Source: Streptomyces bicolor
Lineage (GTDB): Bacteria > Actinomycetota > Actinomycetes > Streptomycetales > Streptomycetaceae
Length of the DNA: 64,000 nt
Reading direction: 5' to 3'
Assembly (NCBI RefSeq): GCF_000719285.1
Contig: NZ_JOFS01000006.1
Coordinates: 1 to 64,000 of the forward strand
This document shows, one piece after another, positions 30,666-39,689 of the stretch. The position numbers and the translations under genes were made by a program. The stretch's first letter is position 1, and every line of letters starts with the position of its first letter. A model generated the notes under the pieces. That model was not told the origin of the DNA. It saw only the letters and a list, made by a program, of their open reading frames with translations, and searched no databases.

Positions 30666-31028
30666 TTACCCCGGCCCGCCGCCGCCGAAGGCTCCGCTCT
30701 TGCCCGGCAGCCACCGCTTGCGGTGCTGGTCCTCGCTGCGCCTGCTGCTCGCGTGGTGCAGCTCGTGCGGCAGGAGACGTTCCTTGCCGTGCGCGTGCGG
30801 GACTTCGTCCGGCTCCCGTATCTCCCGCTCCTCGTGGACCGGGCCGGTGTCGGGAAGATGCGGCTGCTCGTCGGGTGTGGGCCGGGGCAGTTCTCGATCA
30901 CGGACCCGCATGCCGAACGACACGGCCCAGACCAGGGCGCCGGCGATGAACAGGCCACCCGCAAAGGCGGCGATCACGTTGAGTACTTCACTCGACGTGG
31001 CCGCTAGTACAAACGTCGCCGTACTCAT
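30666..31028 (-). CDS. DUF6479-like small membrane protein
   Basis: A 120-residue protein with one N-terminal transmembrane helix ('VIAAFAGGLFIAGALVWAVSFGMRV') and a long charged cytoplasmic tail ending in GAFGGGGPG. Layout matches DUF6479, common in Streptomyces, function unknown. The internal ATG at 31028 is chosen because the helix then falls at the N-terminus as in relatives. Confidence 0.78.
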   Translation of the reverse strand: MSTATFVLAATSSEVLNVIAAFAGGLFIAGALVWAVSFGMRVRDRELPRPTPDEQPHLPDTGPVHEEREIREPDEVPHAHGKERLLPHELHHASSRRSEDQHRKRWLPGKSGAFGGGGPG

Positions 31029-31424
31029 GCCCCAATTATCACCGAAACGGACGAATAAGCTCCCTGCGGGAGCGCCGACGGCCAGCGCGGTCTCCAGCCG
31101 CTGCCGGACGAGCCTCGGAGCGGCCGGCGGGCTCATGGCCGAGGGGGAGGGAGTGCATCGAGCCGTCGGTGCTGACGGGGACTTTGCTTAAATTAGGCAA
31201 GTAGCTCTACGGGACGCCGGCTGCGTCGGCATGGGCATGGCACTGGCCCACTGGTCCGTCGACGGCCTGCGCACACTGGCCGAGCTCTTCCACCGCCTGG
31301 TCGACGACTTCGTCATCCACGCCGAAGTACCGGCCGATCTCGGGCCCACAGCCTGACGAGAGCCGCCCACCCCTGGAGACCCGCCCCGGCGCGCAGCGCA
31401 TTCCCCCACACGAAGGGTGTCGCC
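31029..31424. other. non-coding stretch with an orphan palindrome and a coding remnant
   Basis: No intact gene. A MarR-like imperfect palindrome TTGCTTAAATTAGGCAA is at 31184-31200. Just after it an open frame (31242-31358) gives 'MGMALAHWSVDGLRTLAELF' and ends in a stop after ~40 codons. It could be a fragment of a lost gene; I see no match. Confidence 0.4.
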
Positions 31425-32130
31425 ATGAACGCGAACCACTCGACCCTCCTGGAGAAACCCTCGCCCCCACGCGGGGACGGACAGCGCGTCCTGGTCGTCG
31501 CCGACGATCCGGGAGACAGCGAACTGCTCAGCACCACGCTGGAGTTGGCCGGGTAGCGGGTCGGCACGGCGGGTACCGGCGCCGAGGGTGTGACCCGGCT
31601 GACCGAGCACTGCTTCGACCTGGCGGTCTGGGACGCCGTACTCCTCCCTCACCTCCCCCGGCTGCCCTGCGCCCCCCCTGCTCCTCCTCACCACCTGCGA
31701 CTCGCTGCACCGTCTCGTCCCCGAACTCGGCCCGGGCGAACAGGACTACGTCACCAAGCCGCTCCGGATCGCCGAGGTCCTCGCCCGGGTCGACGTCCTG
31801 CTGCGCCACCGGTGCCCGGAACGCCACCCAGGCCTGCCCCGCTACGGCGACCTCGTCCTGGACGACGCCACCTGCCGGGCCCGGCGCGGTGCACGCTTCC
31901 TCGACCTCACCCCCGCCGAGTACGGGCTGCTGCGGCATCTGCTCGTCAACGCCGAGTGCGTGCTGTCGAAGGAGCAGATCAGCCGTCATGTCTGGGGCGA
32001 CTTCCGGGCCAACGAGGCGATCGAGAAGCTGGTCTCGCGGCTGCGTCGCAAGGTGGACAGCGATCCGGGGGAGCCGGCGCTGATCCACACGCGGCGAGGG
32101 TTCGGGTACTGGCTCGGTGGTGCCGGCTGA
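31425..32130 (+). pseudogene. OmpR-family response regulator pseudogene
   Basis: An ATG at 31425 opens a receiver domain ('RVLVVADDPGDSELLSTTLELAG') that meets an in-frame TAG at 31554. The same frame then resumes ('TRLTEHCFDLAVWDAVLL', with the phospho-acceptor Asp) and shifts by one near 31660. A second frame carries the rest: 'LLLTTCDSLHRLVPELG', 'DYVTKPL' with the conserved Lys, and the winged HTH ('LTPAEYGLLRHLLVNAE', 'VSRLRRKVDSDP', 'RGFGYWL') to a TGA at 32128. Two independent lesions make it non-functional unless the sequence has errors. No kinase gene is adjacent. Confidence 0.82.
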
Positions 32131-32209
32131 CATGTCGCGCCGCGTTGCGGGGCGGGTGATCGGCGGCGGAGACTGGCGGTGACCGTTGGCGTTCCGAGAG
32201 GCCGGTGTG

Positions 32210-33013
32210 ATGGGCGAGTACGTACAGTTGCCCGGGGTGCGGACGTGGTACGAGGCCGAGGGCGCCGGTGATCCGCTGCTCCTTCTGCACGGCGCGTTCT
32301 GCACCAACGAGACCTGGCAGGCGCAGCGCGCGGACCTCGCCGAGAGGTACCGCGTCCTCCTGCCCGAGCGCCGTGGGCACGGCCGTACGCCCGACGTCGA
32401 AGGACCGCTGTCCTACCAGGACATGGCCGACGACACCGTCGCCTTCATCGAGACGGTCGTCGACGGGCCCGCCCATCTCGTCGGGTGGAGCGACGGCGGG
32501 ATCGTCGCCCTGCTGGTCGCTCTCGCCCGGCCCGACCTGGTCCGCAAGGTCGTGGCCATGGGGGCCAACTACCGGCCGGCGCCGGAGAGTCTGGCGGTTC
32601 CGGCGATGTTCGAGAACGTGGACCCCGACGGTCCCGAAATGGCGTCGTTCCGTGAGATCTACGCGGCCGTGTCGCCCGACGGCCGGGACCACTGGCCGGT
32701 CGTCGTGGGCAAGTTGGCCGAGATGATCAACACGCAGCCGACCCTCACCACCGACGACCTGGCCCGCATCACCGCGCCCACGCTCGTCCTCGTCGGCGAC
32801 GACGACCTGGTGACCCTGGAGCACACCATCGCCCTGTACCGCGCGATCCCCGGCTCCGAACTGGCCGTCGTCCCCGGCACCTCACACGTCCTGCCCCTGG
32901 AGAAGCCCGCCCAGGTCAACCGGATCATCCTCGACTTCCTGGCCAACGAGCCGGTGACGACGGTGCTGCCGATCCGGCGGGCGGGGGAGAGGTCCGGGAG
33001 CGGCGGTACGTAG
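32210..33013 (+). CDS. alpha/beta hydrolase
   Basis: A 267-residue protein from GTG 32207 or ATG 32210 behind GAGAGG. The oxyanion segment 'LLLLHGAFCTNETW', the nucleophile elbow GWSDGG, the acid in 'LVLVGDDDLVTLEH' and the catalytic His in 'PGTSHVLPLEKP' are all in place. Residues ~120-190 form the cap domain. Substrate unknown; it resembles esterase or haloperoxidase-type hydrolases. Monocistronic. Confidence 0.92.
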   Translation: MGEYVQLPGVRTWYEAEGAGDPLLLLHGAFCTNETWQAQRADLAERYRVLLPERRGHGRTPDVEGPLSYQDMADDTVAFIETVVDGPAHLVGWSDGGIVALLVALARPDLVRKVVAMGANYRPAPESLAVPAMFENVDPDGPEMASFREIYAAVSPDGRDHWPVVVGKLAEMINTQPTLTTDDLARITAPTLVLVGDDDLVTLEHTIALYRAIPGSELAVVPGTSHVLPLEKPAQVNRIILDFLANEPVTTVLPIRRAGERSGSGGT

Positions 33014-33123
33014 GCCGGACGGTCCGTCGCGTTGCGGTGCCGTGCCGTCCCGGGGCCGGCGAAAACGCGTTGGCCGGCCGGCGTCCGGCTGCGACGATGC
33101 CTCTGTTACCCAGCGGAGGGCAT

Positions 33124-34233
33124 TTGTTCGTTTTCGTTTGTGCGGGGTGCGGCGCCACGCTGACCGCCCCGCTGTCCCAGGTCGTTCTGCCGGCCCACGC
33201 ACATCAGCAGTACGGGAACGGGCTTCAGCTCCCGGTGCTCATGCAGTCGGGCACGTTCGCCGTGGACCCCGAGCCCTGGGGGCCGCCGTGGCGCAGGTGG
33301 GAGGAGATCGACCCGGACGAGGCGACGGCCCGCGGCATCTACGCGCCGGTCTACGCCCTCTCCGACAGCGCGCCCGGCGCGATCGTCATCTCACCCGGAG
33401 ACGCCCGCGGCACGCTGCTGATCCCGGAGAAGGCCGGCGGCTACTGCTGCGGCCTCGCCGGGGGCGACGGTCCCAACATGGCCTGCGAGGCGTGCGGCCT
33501 GGCCGTGGCGACCCGCATCGACGACTGCTCGCTCTGGCAGGCGGTGTGGCTCGCTCCGAACGCCGTGCGCCGCCTCCCCGTCGACGACACCGACGCGGAG
33601 CCGCTGTCCTGGGGGGAGTTGATGGCGGAGGGGAAGGGCACGCCCGCGTTCGAGCCGATCACCGCCATGTGGGGATCACGGCTGGGGCTGAACCACTGGT
33701 GGGCATGGAGCCCGCGGTGGGAGGCGGCGGCCGGCCGGGCGCTCGCCCACCTGCTGGCGGCCTCGGAGGGCCGGCCGGTGACCGTCCCGGACGGCCTGGT
33801 CAACGAGGTGTTCCAGCGCGCCCTCGACGCCCTGCTGCCCGTGGGCCCGCCGGCGCGGCGGGCAATCCTGGCCGGACCGGGACTGCCCGCCCCCGACCCG
33901 GACGCCGACATCCTCCTCGTCCCGGCCCATCCGCAGACCGGGGAGCCCTGGACACCGGCCGAGCCGGCCGCCTCGGCCTGCCCGGTGCCGCTGCCCTTCG
34001 GGGTGTGGTGGTGGCTGGCCTTTCCCGAGCGGGGCCTGCCCGTGCCCGCGTCGGGCCGCATGCCCGACGGCGTCCTGCGCGACGAGTCGCCCGCGCCGCA
34101 CCCCCATGACTTCTTCCGAGCGGACCTGAGAGCTTTCAAGCACGCCCTGGTCCGGCTGCCGGTCGTGCGCAGCCCGTGGATGCGCGAGATCCTCGAGAAA
34201 CTCAACCGGCCCACGACCGTAAGCCTCTTCTAG
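33124..34233 (+). CDS. Cys-rich hypothetical protein
   Basis: A ~369-residue protein, probably from a TTG at 33124 after GGAGG (33115-33119); an ATG at 33097 is possible but has no ribosome binding site. The N-terminus 'FVCAGCGATLTAPLS' and later 'GGYCCGLAGGDGPNMACEACGLAVATRIDDC' provide cysteine pairs suited to a zinc ribbon. The remainder is Trp/Pro-rich and unassigned. It belongs to a conserved Streptomyces family with no established function as far as I can tell. Confidence 0.8.
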   Translation: MFVFVCAGCGATLTAPLSQVVLPAHAHQQYGNGLQLPVLMQSGTFAVDPEPWGPPWRRWEEIDPDEATARGIYAPVYALSDSAPGAIVISPGDARGTLLIPEKAGGYCCGLAGGDGPNMACEACGLAVATRIDDCSLWQAVWLAPNAVRRLPVDDTDAEPLSWGELMAEGKGTPAFEPITAMWGSRLGLNHWWAWSPRWEAAAGRALAHLLAASEGRPVTVPDGLVNEVFQRALDALLPVGPPARRAILAGPGLPAPDPDADILLVPAHPQTGEPWTPAEPAASACPVPLPFGVWWWLAFPERGLPVPASGRMPDGVLRDESPAPHPHDFFRADLRAFKHALVRLPVVRSPWMREILEKLNRPTTVSLF

Positions 34234-34320
34234 CCGACCGCCGGGGGCGCCGACTCAGGCGCGTGCGGCGTCCATCGCGGGCGGCGGGGTGTGAGGCACG
34301 CCCCGCCGCCCGCCGGAGCG

Positions 34321-34962
34321 TCAGCCGCCGTTCTTGCCGAGCAGCTTGTTCATCTCCTCGATCTCGGCGGTCTGGGCGGTGATGACGGCGTCGGCCAGTT
34401 CGGTCGCCGGGCCGTAGCGGCCCTTCGTCTTCTCGGCCTCGGCCATCTCCACGGCGCCTTCGTGGTGCTCGACCATCATGGTCAGGAACATGGTGTCGAA
34501 GTCCTCGCCGGACGCCTTCGACAGCTTGTCCATGTCCTCCTGGTCCATCATCCCGGCCATGCCGGACCCCCCGGAGTGACCGGAGTGGTCCATGCCGGGC
34601 GCGGCCGACGGGACATCCTCGCCCCAGGCCTTCAGCCAGCCCGACATCGCCCGGATCTCCGGGTCCTGGGCCTTCCGGATGCGCGAGGCGAGGTCCTTGA
34701 CCTCGGCGGAGGAGGCGCGGTCGGCGGCCATCTCCGCCATCTGCACGGCCTGCTGGTGGTGCGGGATCATGCCCTGCGCGAAGGAGACGTCCTGGTCGTT
34801 GTGCGCGTCGGCGCTGGCGTCGGCGCTCGCCGAAGGCGACGTCCGCGCATCCGCGGCGGTGTCCGAGCCGTCGTCACCGCCGCACGCGGCGAGGACGAGG
34901 GCGGCGGTGACGGCCGTCGCGGCCAAGGAGGCGCGGCGGACGAGGGTACGCGTGCTGGTCAT
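34321..34962 (-). CDS. DUF305 lipoprotein
   Basis: A 213-residue lipoprotein (lipobox LAAC, then GGDDGSD). The DUF305 domain shows both diagnostic HH motifs: 'FAQGMIPHHQQAVQMAEMA' and 'MFLTMMVEHHEGAVEMAEAE'. A Met/His-rich stretch ('GMDHSGHSGGSGMAGMM') lies between them. DUF305 proteins are associated with copper handling and ferritin-like four-helix folds. It follows the DUF6153 gene, a common pairing in Streptomyces. AGGAG lies 9 nt upstream of the ATG. Confidence 0.92.
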   Translation of the reverse strand: MTSTRTLVRRASLAATAVTAALVLAACGGDDGSDTAADARTSPSASADASADAHNDQDVSFAQGMIPHHQQAVQMAEMAADRASSAEVKDLASRIRKAQDPEIRAMSGWLKAWGEDVPSAAPGMDHSGHSGGSGMAGMMDQEDMDKLSKASGEDFDTMFLTMMVEHHEGAVEMAEAEKTKGRYGPATELADAVITAQTAEIEEMNKLLGKNGG

Positions 34963-35079
34963 GCTGAGAACTCCTGCGGTGTACGTACGAGAGCTGCCGC
35001 GCCCCTCAAGGGCGTGGCACGGGCATGGCTGAGTGCCGTACGCCCGCACAGGCGGCGGCGGGGACGGCTCGGCCTTGTC

Positions 35080-35508
35080 CTAGGTCCGCAGGATCTGCAG
35101 TTCGGCCAGTGAGGGAGGCGCGCGCCCGCCCTCCGGTGCGGCGGCCACGGAACGGCCGTCGAGGTCGCCGGGTACGGCGCTGCCGGCCGGGTCGGGCAGC
35201 AGGGCCGGCAGCACGGGTCCCGCGCCCACGGCGCCGGAGGCGCAGGTGGGATCGCCGTGCTGGGCGTGTCCACCGCCGGTGGCGCCGCCGTGGCACACGG
35301 TCTCGTCGGTCGTGGCCGACGGGTGGGCGGCGGTCATGGCGCGCGCTTCGCCGTGATGGGACGAGGCGGCGGAGACCGCCACCGCGTCGCCGGGCCCGAG
35401 CGCGTGCATCCCGAACAGCCCGGCGAGCAGCCCGAGCAGCAGAAGCATGCGCCACGGTCCCGTCACCGGGAGCCGCGGCGCACGGTGGTGCTGTGCGCGG
35501 GCCGTCAC
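35080..35508 (-). CDS. DUF6153-like small membrane/secreted protein
   Basis: A 142-residue protein from a GTG at 35508. One hydrophobic segment ('MLLLLGLLAGLFGMHALGPG') is followed by a His/Cys-containing loop ('ETVCHGGATGGGHAQHGDPTC') and a tail. This matches DUF6153, found upstream of DUF305 genes. The Cys/His content fits metal binding, but no activity is known. Confidence 0.8.
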   Translation of the reverse strand: MTARAQHHRAPRLPVTGPWRMLLLLGLLAGLFGMHALGPGDAVAVSAASSHHGEARAMTAAHPSATTDETVCHGGATGGGHAQHGDPTCASGAVGAGPVLPALLPDPAGSAVPGDLDGRSVAAAPEGGRAPPSLAELQILRT

Positions 35509-35586
35509 GCCCTCATCGTACGTATGCCGTTCGCGGCCGACTCATCCGGTGAAGGCGAAGACTGCGGAACCTGCCGGAGCGGCAGA

Positions 35587-35613
35587 CAGGCCCGGCTCCT
35601 GGAGCCGGGCCTG
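35587..35613 (-). terminator. hairpin after the VCBS gene
   Basis: CAGGCCCGGCTCC and GGAGCCGGGCCTG form a near-perfect 13-bp stem with a one-base loop. It is 50 bp past the VCBS gene stop. The TGTTGTCGTCC/TGTCC repeats at 35621-35660 are low-complexity spacer. Confidence 0.8.
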
Positions 35614-35662
35614 CTGACTGGTTGTTGTCGTCCTGCTGGTTGTCCTACACGGCCTGGTCGTC

Positions 35663-38600
35663 CTACATGACGGCCTTGTAGCCCTGCCAGCCCGTGGCGA
35701 TCCGGGTACGGCTGCCGAACGACCCCTTGCCGTTGCCGTTGTTGCGCCAGACGTTGCCGGAGGTGTCCCGGGAGACGATGTCCGCGTGGCCGTCCCCGGT
35801 GAAGTCGCCGACGCCGACCACGGTGTTGTAGGAGGCACCCCAGTTGTCGAGGACCTTGACGCGCGCCTTGAAGCCGCCCGTGCTCGTGGTGTTCGCGTCG
35901 TAGCGCCAGAGCTCGTTGGACTTGTCCTGGGCGAGGAGGTCGCCGCGGCCGTCGCCGTTCAGGTCGCCGGCGCCGATGATCTTCTTGTAGCCGGTCCAGC
36001 CGGAGCCGATCTTGACGCGGGCGGACAGCGTCCCGGTGCTGGTGCCCTTGAAGAGGTAGACGTCCCCGGTGGACGCCTGACGGGCGATCAGGTCGGGCCG
36101 CCGGTCGCCGTTGACGTCGCCGGGCGAGGTCAGGACGTCGTACGCGTTCCAGCCGGAGGTGCCGAGGGAGGTGTACGGCGTCGTGGGCGTCGGCGCCTTG
36201 CCGCAGGCCGGGCGGTAGGCGCGCAGAGCGCCGCTGCTCAGCCGGACCAGGACGTCGTTGCAGCGGTCGCCGTCGAGGTCGCCGAACGGAACGAACCTCG
36301 CGGTCGTGGACCAGCCGGAGCCGGAGACCTTGCTGCCCAGGGTGCCCGTGCCGGTGCCGCGCTGGATGGTGAGCGTGCCCGAGGAGTTGAGCGTCAGGAC
36401 GTCACCCACGCCGTCGTTGCCGGCGTGGTCGCGCGGTGCCGCCGACCCGGCCGTCACCTTCACGGTGCCGGTGAGGGAGAGGGCGGCGCCCTGGCCGTCG
36501 GCGGGCTGGGCGGAGAGCGTCCAGGTGTAGGTGCCGTTGGCGACGAGGCGGCCCGCGGAGTCCTTGCCGTCCCAGGCGGCCTTCAGCAGACCGCGGGCGG
36601 AGGAGCCGGAGAGGGTGCGGACGGATGCGCCGGACGCCTTGTCGCGGACGGTGACCGTCCAGGCGGCGACGGGCTTCGACAGCCACCAGGTGCCGGAGAA
36701 GCCGGCGGTTCCGGCGGTTACCGCGGAGTCGATCGCGGTCGGCGCGGAGGCGGGGACGCCGGTCGGCACCAGGTGGACGCGCTGCTCGTCGTCGGCGTAG
36801 GCGACACCGCCGCCGAATCGGTCCACGGTCCAGTTGGTGCGCATCCCGCTCTCCCCGGTGGAGTACCGGGGGAGCTCGGTCCACGGGACGAGCGTGCGGC
36901 TCGGCAGGTCGGTGTGGTTCCCGCTGGTGGGCAGCCCGCCGTGCAGGTCGGTCAGCTTCAGCCCGCTGTCCGACTGGACGCCGGGGACGTGCTGCACGAG
37001 GTACCCGTCGCCGAGGAGGACCCGGCCGGCCGGGGCGGTGGCGGTGCGCTTGGTCGTACGGTCGTACACGCCCGAGCCCTGGACGTCGCCCCAGTAGTCG
37101 ACGCAGGCCCAGTACACCCAGCGGCCCACGGCCTGGAGCTCGGACGGGGTGCAGCCGTTGCGGGTCGTGAAGGACTCCACCTCGGTGGTGCCGGAGGGCA
37201 GCCGCGTGGCCGTGACCTTGCCTCCGGTGGCCGCGCCGCTCCACAGGGTCGAGCCCCAGACGGCCGCGGCGACCCGGTCCCGCTTCTGGAGCACCTTGCC
37301 CGGCGCACCGGCGGTGAACTCGCCGACGTACTGCCTGCCGGAGGAGGCGCTGTCGACGACCGCGTACCGGCCGGAGAGGTCCTTGAGCTCCGGACTGTCG
37401 TCGCCCGTGTCCAGGGTCGGGCCCCAGTCGGTGGCGCCGTTGGCGCGCAGCATGGTCAGGCCGGACTCGGTGGCGTCCTCGCGGCCGTGGTGGCCGGTGC
37501 CGTCGGCGAACATCCGGATGCAGCGGGGCGTGTACTCGTCGCAGTCGCCGTCCCGCCCACTGACCAGGCCGTCCACGGTGGCCTTCTGCACGGCCGGGGT
37601 GCCGCCCGCGGCCGGGGTCGTGAGCCACGTGCTGCGGTAGGCGCCGATGATGGTGCTCGGCTCGTACAGGGTGCTGTTGTCGGCGGTGCTGAGGATGCCG
37701 CTGCCGAGGGAGAGGCCGTGCACCTGCGCGGGCATCGGCTGGACGTCGGTCAGCCGACTGCGGGTGACCGTGCCGTCGGCGGCCTGGGAGACCCGGTACA
37801 CGCCCCAGTCGAGGTCGCCCCGCTCGACGTACTGGGCGGCGCCGGCCACCAGGACGGAGCCGTCCGGTGCCTGCACGAGCTGATGGGCGGCCGGGTCCAT
37901 GACCGTGGTGTGTGTCTGGTCCGTGCCGTCGGTCGTCATGGCCACCAGGGGCTGGCCCCGGTAGAGGTTGTTGCCCGGCCACACGGGCTCGACGGCGAGC
38001 AGGGCGGAGCCGACGACGCGGTGATCGGCCTGGTAGCTGAAGGAGCCGGTGTCGAAGGTACGGGCCGGTGCCGACAGGTCGTCCCGGTCGAACACGTCCG
38101 CCTTGGTGCGCCCCGAGCGCAGCCGCAGCACCGAGTCGGCGCCCAGCCGGAAGCCGGTCACCTCCCAGCCGTCCTCGGGGCTCGGCCGGTCGGGCAGTGC
38201 GCTGAAAACGCCGGTGGCGAGGTCGACGATGCCCCAGTGGCCCCAGCCGTCCCCGTCCATGCTGTAGCGAAGGATGACGGACCGCGGGTCGCCGTCCTCG
38301 ACCCTGATGTCGTACGCGCCGTCCGGCAGCCCGGTCACGGGCGTCTCGGCGACCCCGCCGCCCTCGTGGACGCGCCACAGGTGGTAGGCGTTCGGGCCCC
38401 CGCTGTTGTGACTGGTGAGGACGGTGTCGCCGAACGTTCCCTGATAGGTGTGGTATTCGGACACCGGCACCACGCTCGTGCCGCCCGAGGCGCCCGCGCC
38501 CTGGAAGAGCGTGACCTGGTGGTCCTCCTCCGAGTACAGGGCGACGGTGTCGGAACCGTCCCCGTAGTAGCCGGTCTGGAAGGACGCGGCACTCTGGAAA

Positions 38601-38965
38601 TAGCCGTTGTTGATGTCGTATTGGACCGGGACGTCCAGCCGCTGCTCCAGTGCGGTCGTGGTGCCGGTCGCGTACTCCGTCCACAGCAGCCGGTCGTCGC
38701 CCTCCTGGGCCCAGAGGAACCCGGTGGTGCCCGCGTTGAGGATCTGGGTGGCCCGCGGAACGGCACGCGGGGCGGCGGGCAGGACGAGTTCCCCGGCCGC
38801 GGCCGCCGGGAGCGGTGAGGGCGCCGCGGTGGCGGGGGTCGCGGTGAGCGGCAGGCTGAGGCTCAGCGCCGCCGCGAGGACGACCGTGTGTGCCGCCGTG
38901 GATCTGAGACGTACTGGACGTGAACCAAGGGCCGGTCTGCGCCGGCGTCGGCCGAGTCGGGCCAC
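35663..38965 (-). CDS. large secreted VCBS/FG-GAP protein with FlgD-like Ig domain
   Basis: An 1,100-residue exported protein. AGGAGG just upstream selects the GTG at 38965. The signal peptide ends near residue 47 (ATPATAA). Residues ~60-740 form propeller-like repeats; residues ~740-840 a FlgD-type Ig domain ('LKAAWDGKDSAGRLVANGTYTW'); the C-terminal ~250 residues four FG-GAP/VCBS repeats ('GDLDGDRCNDVLVRLSSG', 'GDVNGDRRPDLIARQ', 'GDLNGDGRGDLLAQD', 'GDFTGDGHADIVSRD'), each with a calcium-binding DxDxDG-like loop. Probably a secreted calcium-stabilised adhesion or binding protein. Confidence 0.92.
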   Translation of the reverse strand: MARLGRRRRRPALGSRPVRLRSTAAHTVVLAAALSLSLPLTATPATAAPSPLPAAAAGELVLPAAPRAVPRATQILNAGTTGFLWAQEGDDRLLWTEYATGTTTALEQRLDVPVQYDINNGYFQSAASFQTGYYGDGSDTVALYSEEDHQVTLFQGAGASGGTSVVPVSEYHTYQGTFGDTVLTSHNSGGPNAYHLWRVHEGGGVAETPVTGLPDGAYDIRVEDGDPRSVILRYSMDGDGWGHWGIVDLATGVFSALPDRPSPEDGWEVTGFRLGADSVLRLRSGRTKADVFDRDDLSAPARTFDTGSFSYQADHRVVGSALLAVEPVWPGNNLYRGQPLVAMTTDGTDQTHTTVMDPAAHQLVQAPDGSVLVAGAAQYVERGDLDWGVYRVSQAADGTVTRSRLTDVQPMPAQVHGLSLGSGILSTADNSTLYEPSTIIGAYRSTWLTTPAAGGTPAVQKATVDGLVSGRDGDCDEYTPRCIRMFADGTGHHGREDATESGLTMLRANGATDWGPTLDTGDDSPELKDLSGRYAVVDSASSGRQYVGEFTAGAPGKVLQKRDRVAAAVWGSTLWSGAATGGKVTATRLPSGTTEVESFTTRNGCTPSELQAVGRWVYWACVDYWGDVQGSGVYDRTTKRTATAPAGRVLLGDGYLVQHVPGVQSDSGLKLTDLHGGLPTSGNHTDLPSRTLVPWTELPRYSTGESGMRTNWTVDRFGGGVAYADDEQRVHLVPTGVPASAPTAIDSAVTAGTAGFSGTWWLSKPVAAWTVTVRDKASGASVRTLSGSSARGLLKAAWDGKDSAGRLVANGTYTWTLSAQPADGQGAALSLTGTVKVTAGSAAPRDHAGNDGVGDVLTLNSSGTLTIQRGTGTGTLGSKVSGSGWSTTARFVPFGDLDGDRCNDVLVRLSSGALRAYRPACGKAPTPTTPYTSLGTSGWNAYDVLTSPGDVNGDRRPDLIARQASTGDVYLFKGTSTGTLSARVKIGSGWTGYKKIIGAGDLNGDGRGDLLAQDKSNELWRYDANTTSTGGFKARVKVLDNWGASYNTVVGVGDFTGDGHADIVSRDTSGNVWRNNGNGKGSFGSRTRIATGWQGYKAVM

Positions 38966-39290
38966 CGTTCCTCCTGGGAAGGCAAGAAGAAGGCATGGCG
39001 GGACACTCGGCAGCGCTCCGACTTCTCGCTCGGCCCCCCGGCCGTACCCCCCACGCGCGTGCAGGGAGCGTAACAGCATGTCCATGACTGCTACCGCCGC
39101 CTGCCGGGGCACGACGACGGCAGACCACGGCAGACGAATGAACCTCGGACGACGGATCGGCCGCGCTGCTCCCGGCGACTTTGCCATCTCTTTACAACCC
39201 GCTCCGCGGCCCCGTCGTCTCTCCGCTCGACCCGTCACCCAGCCCGCCGGGTACCGAGTACCGGGCGGGCAGACGAAAGAGAGCGACACA

Positions 39291-39689
39291 ATGCGCCGAA
39301 CCGTCCTCAGCGCCATGGCACTTACGTGCACCGCCCTGCTGGCGAGCACCACGTCCGCCTTCGCCGACGGAGGGTCCCCGACGCCGGCCCCCGCCGAGAC
39401 GGCCACCACCCCGACGCCCAGCGCCGAGCCGACCACGGGACCGAGTGCCGAGCCGACCCGCCCCGCATCGCCCGTCCCCTCGGCGCCGTCCGAGGCCCAG
39501 CCGACCCAGGCACCGGAGGGCGGGCAGGTCTCCGTCGTACCGTCGGGCGCGCCGGACACCGGAGTCGGTGCGGGCTCCTCGTCGTCCGGCACCGAGGGCG
39601 GGCTGATCGGAGGCGGTGCCGCCGCGGTGCTCCTCGCCGGGGGCGCGACGGTCTTCGTCGTACGGCGTCGGCGGGCGCACGGGGCATGA
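39291..39689 (+). CDS. small cell-wall-anchored protein, probable sortase F substrate
   Basis: A 132-residue protein with a signal peptide ending 'SAFADGG', a Pro/Thr/Ala-rich spacer, then 'GAPDTGVGAG', a hydrophobic helix ('AAAVLLAGGATVFVV') and RRRRAHGA. The PDTG preceding the C-terminal anchor looks like a sorting motif. Its stop overlaps the ATG of a class F sortase gene (ATGA at 39686), so substrate and enzyme are probably co-translated. Confidence 0.82.
   Translation: MRRTVLSAMALTCTALLASTTSAFADGGSPTPAPAETATTPTPSAEPTTGPSAEPTRPASPVPSAPSEAQPTQAPEGGQVSVVPSGAPDTGVGAGSSSSGTEGGLIGGGAAAVLLAGGATVFVVRRRRAHGA

Noticed and set aside
31242..31358. Small protein of about 40 residues before the response regulator pseudogene
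   Set aside because: Codon choice is plausible but there is no ribosome binding site and the N-terminus looks truncated; treated as a remnant.
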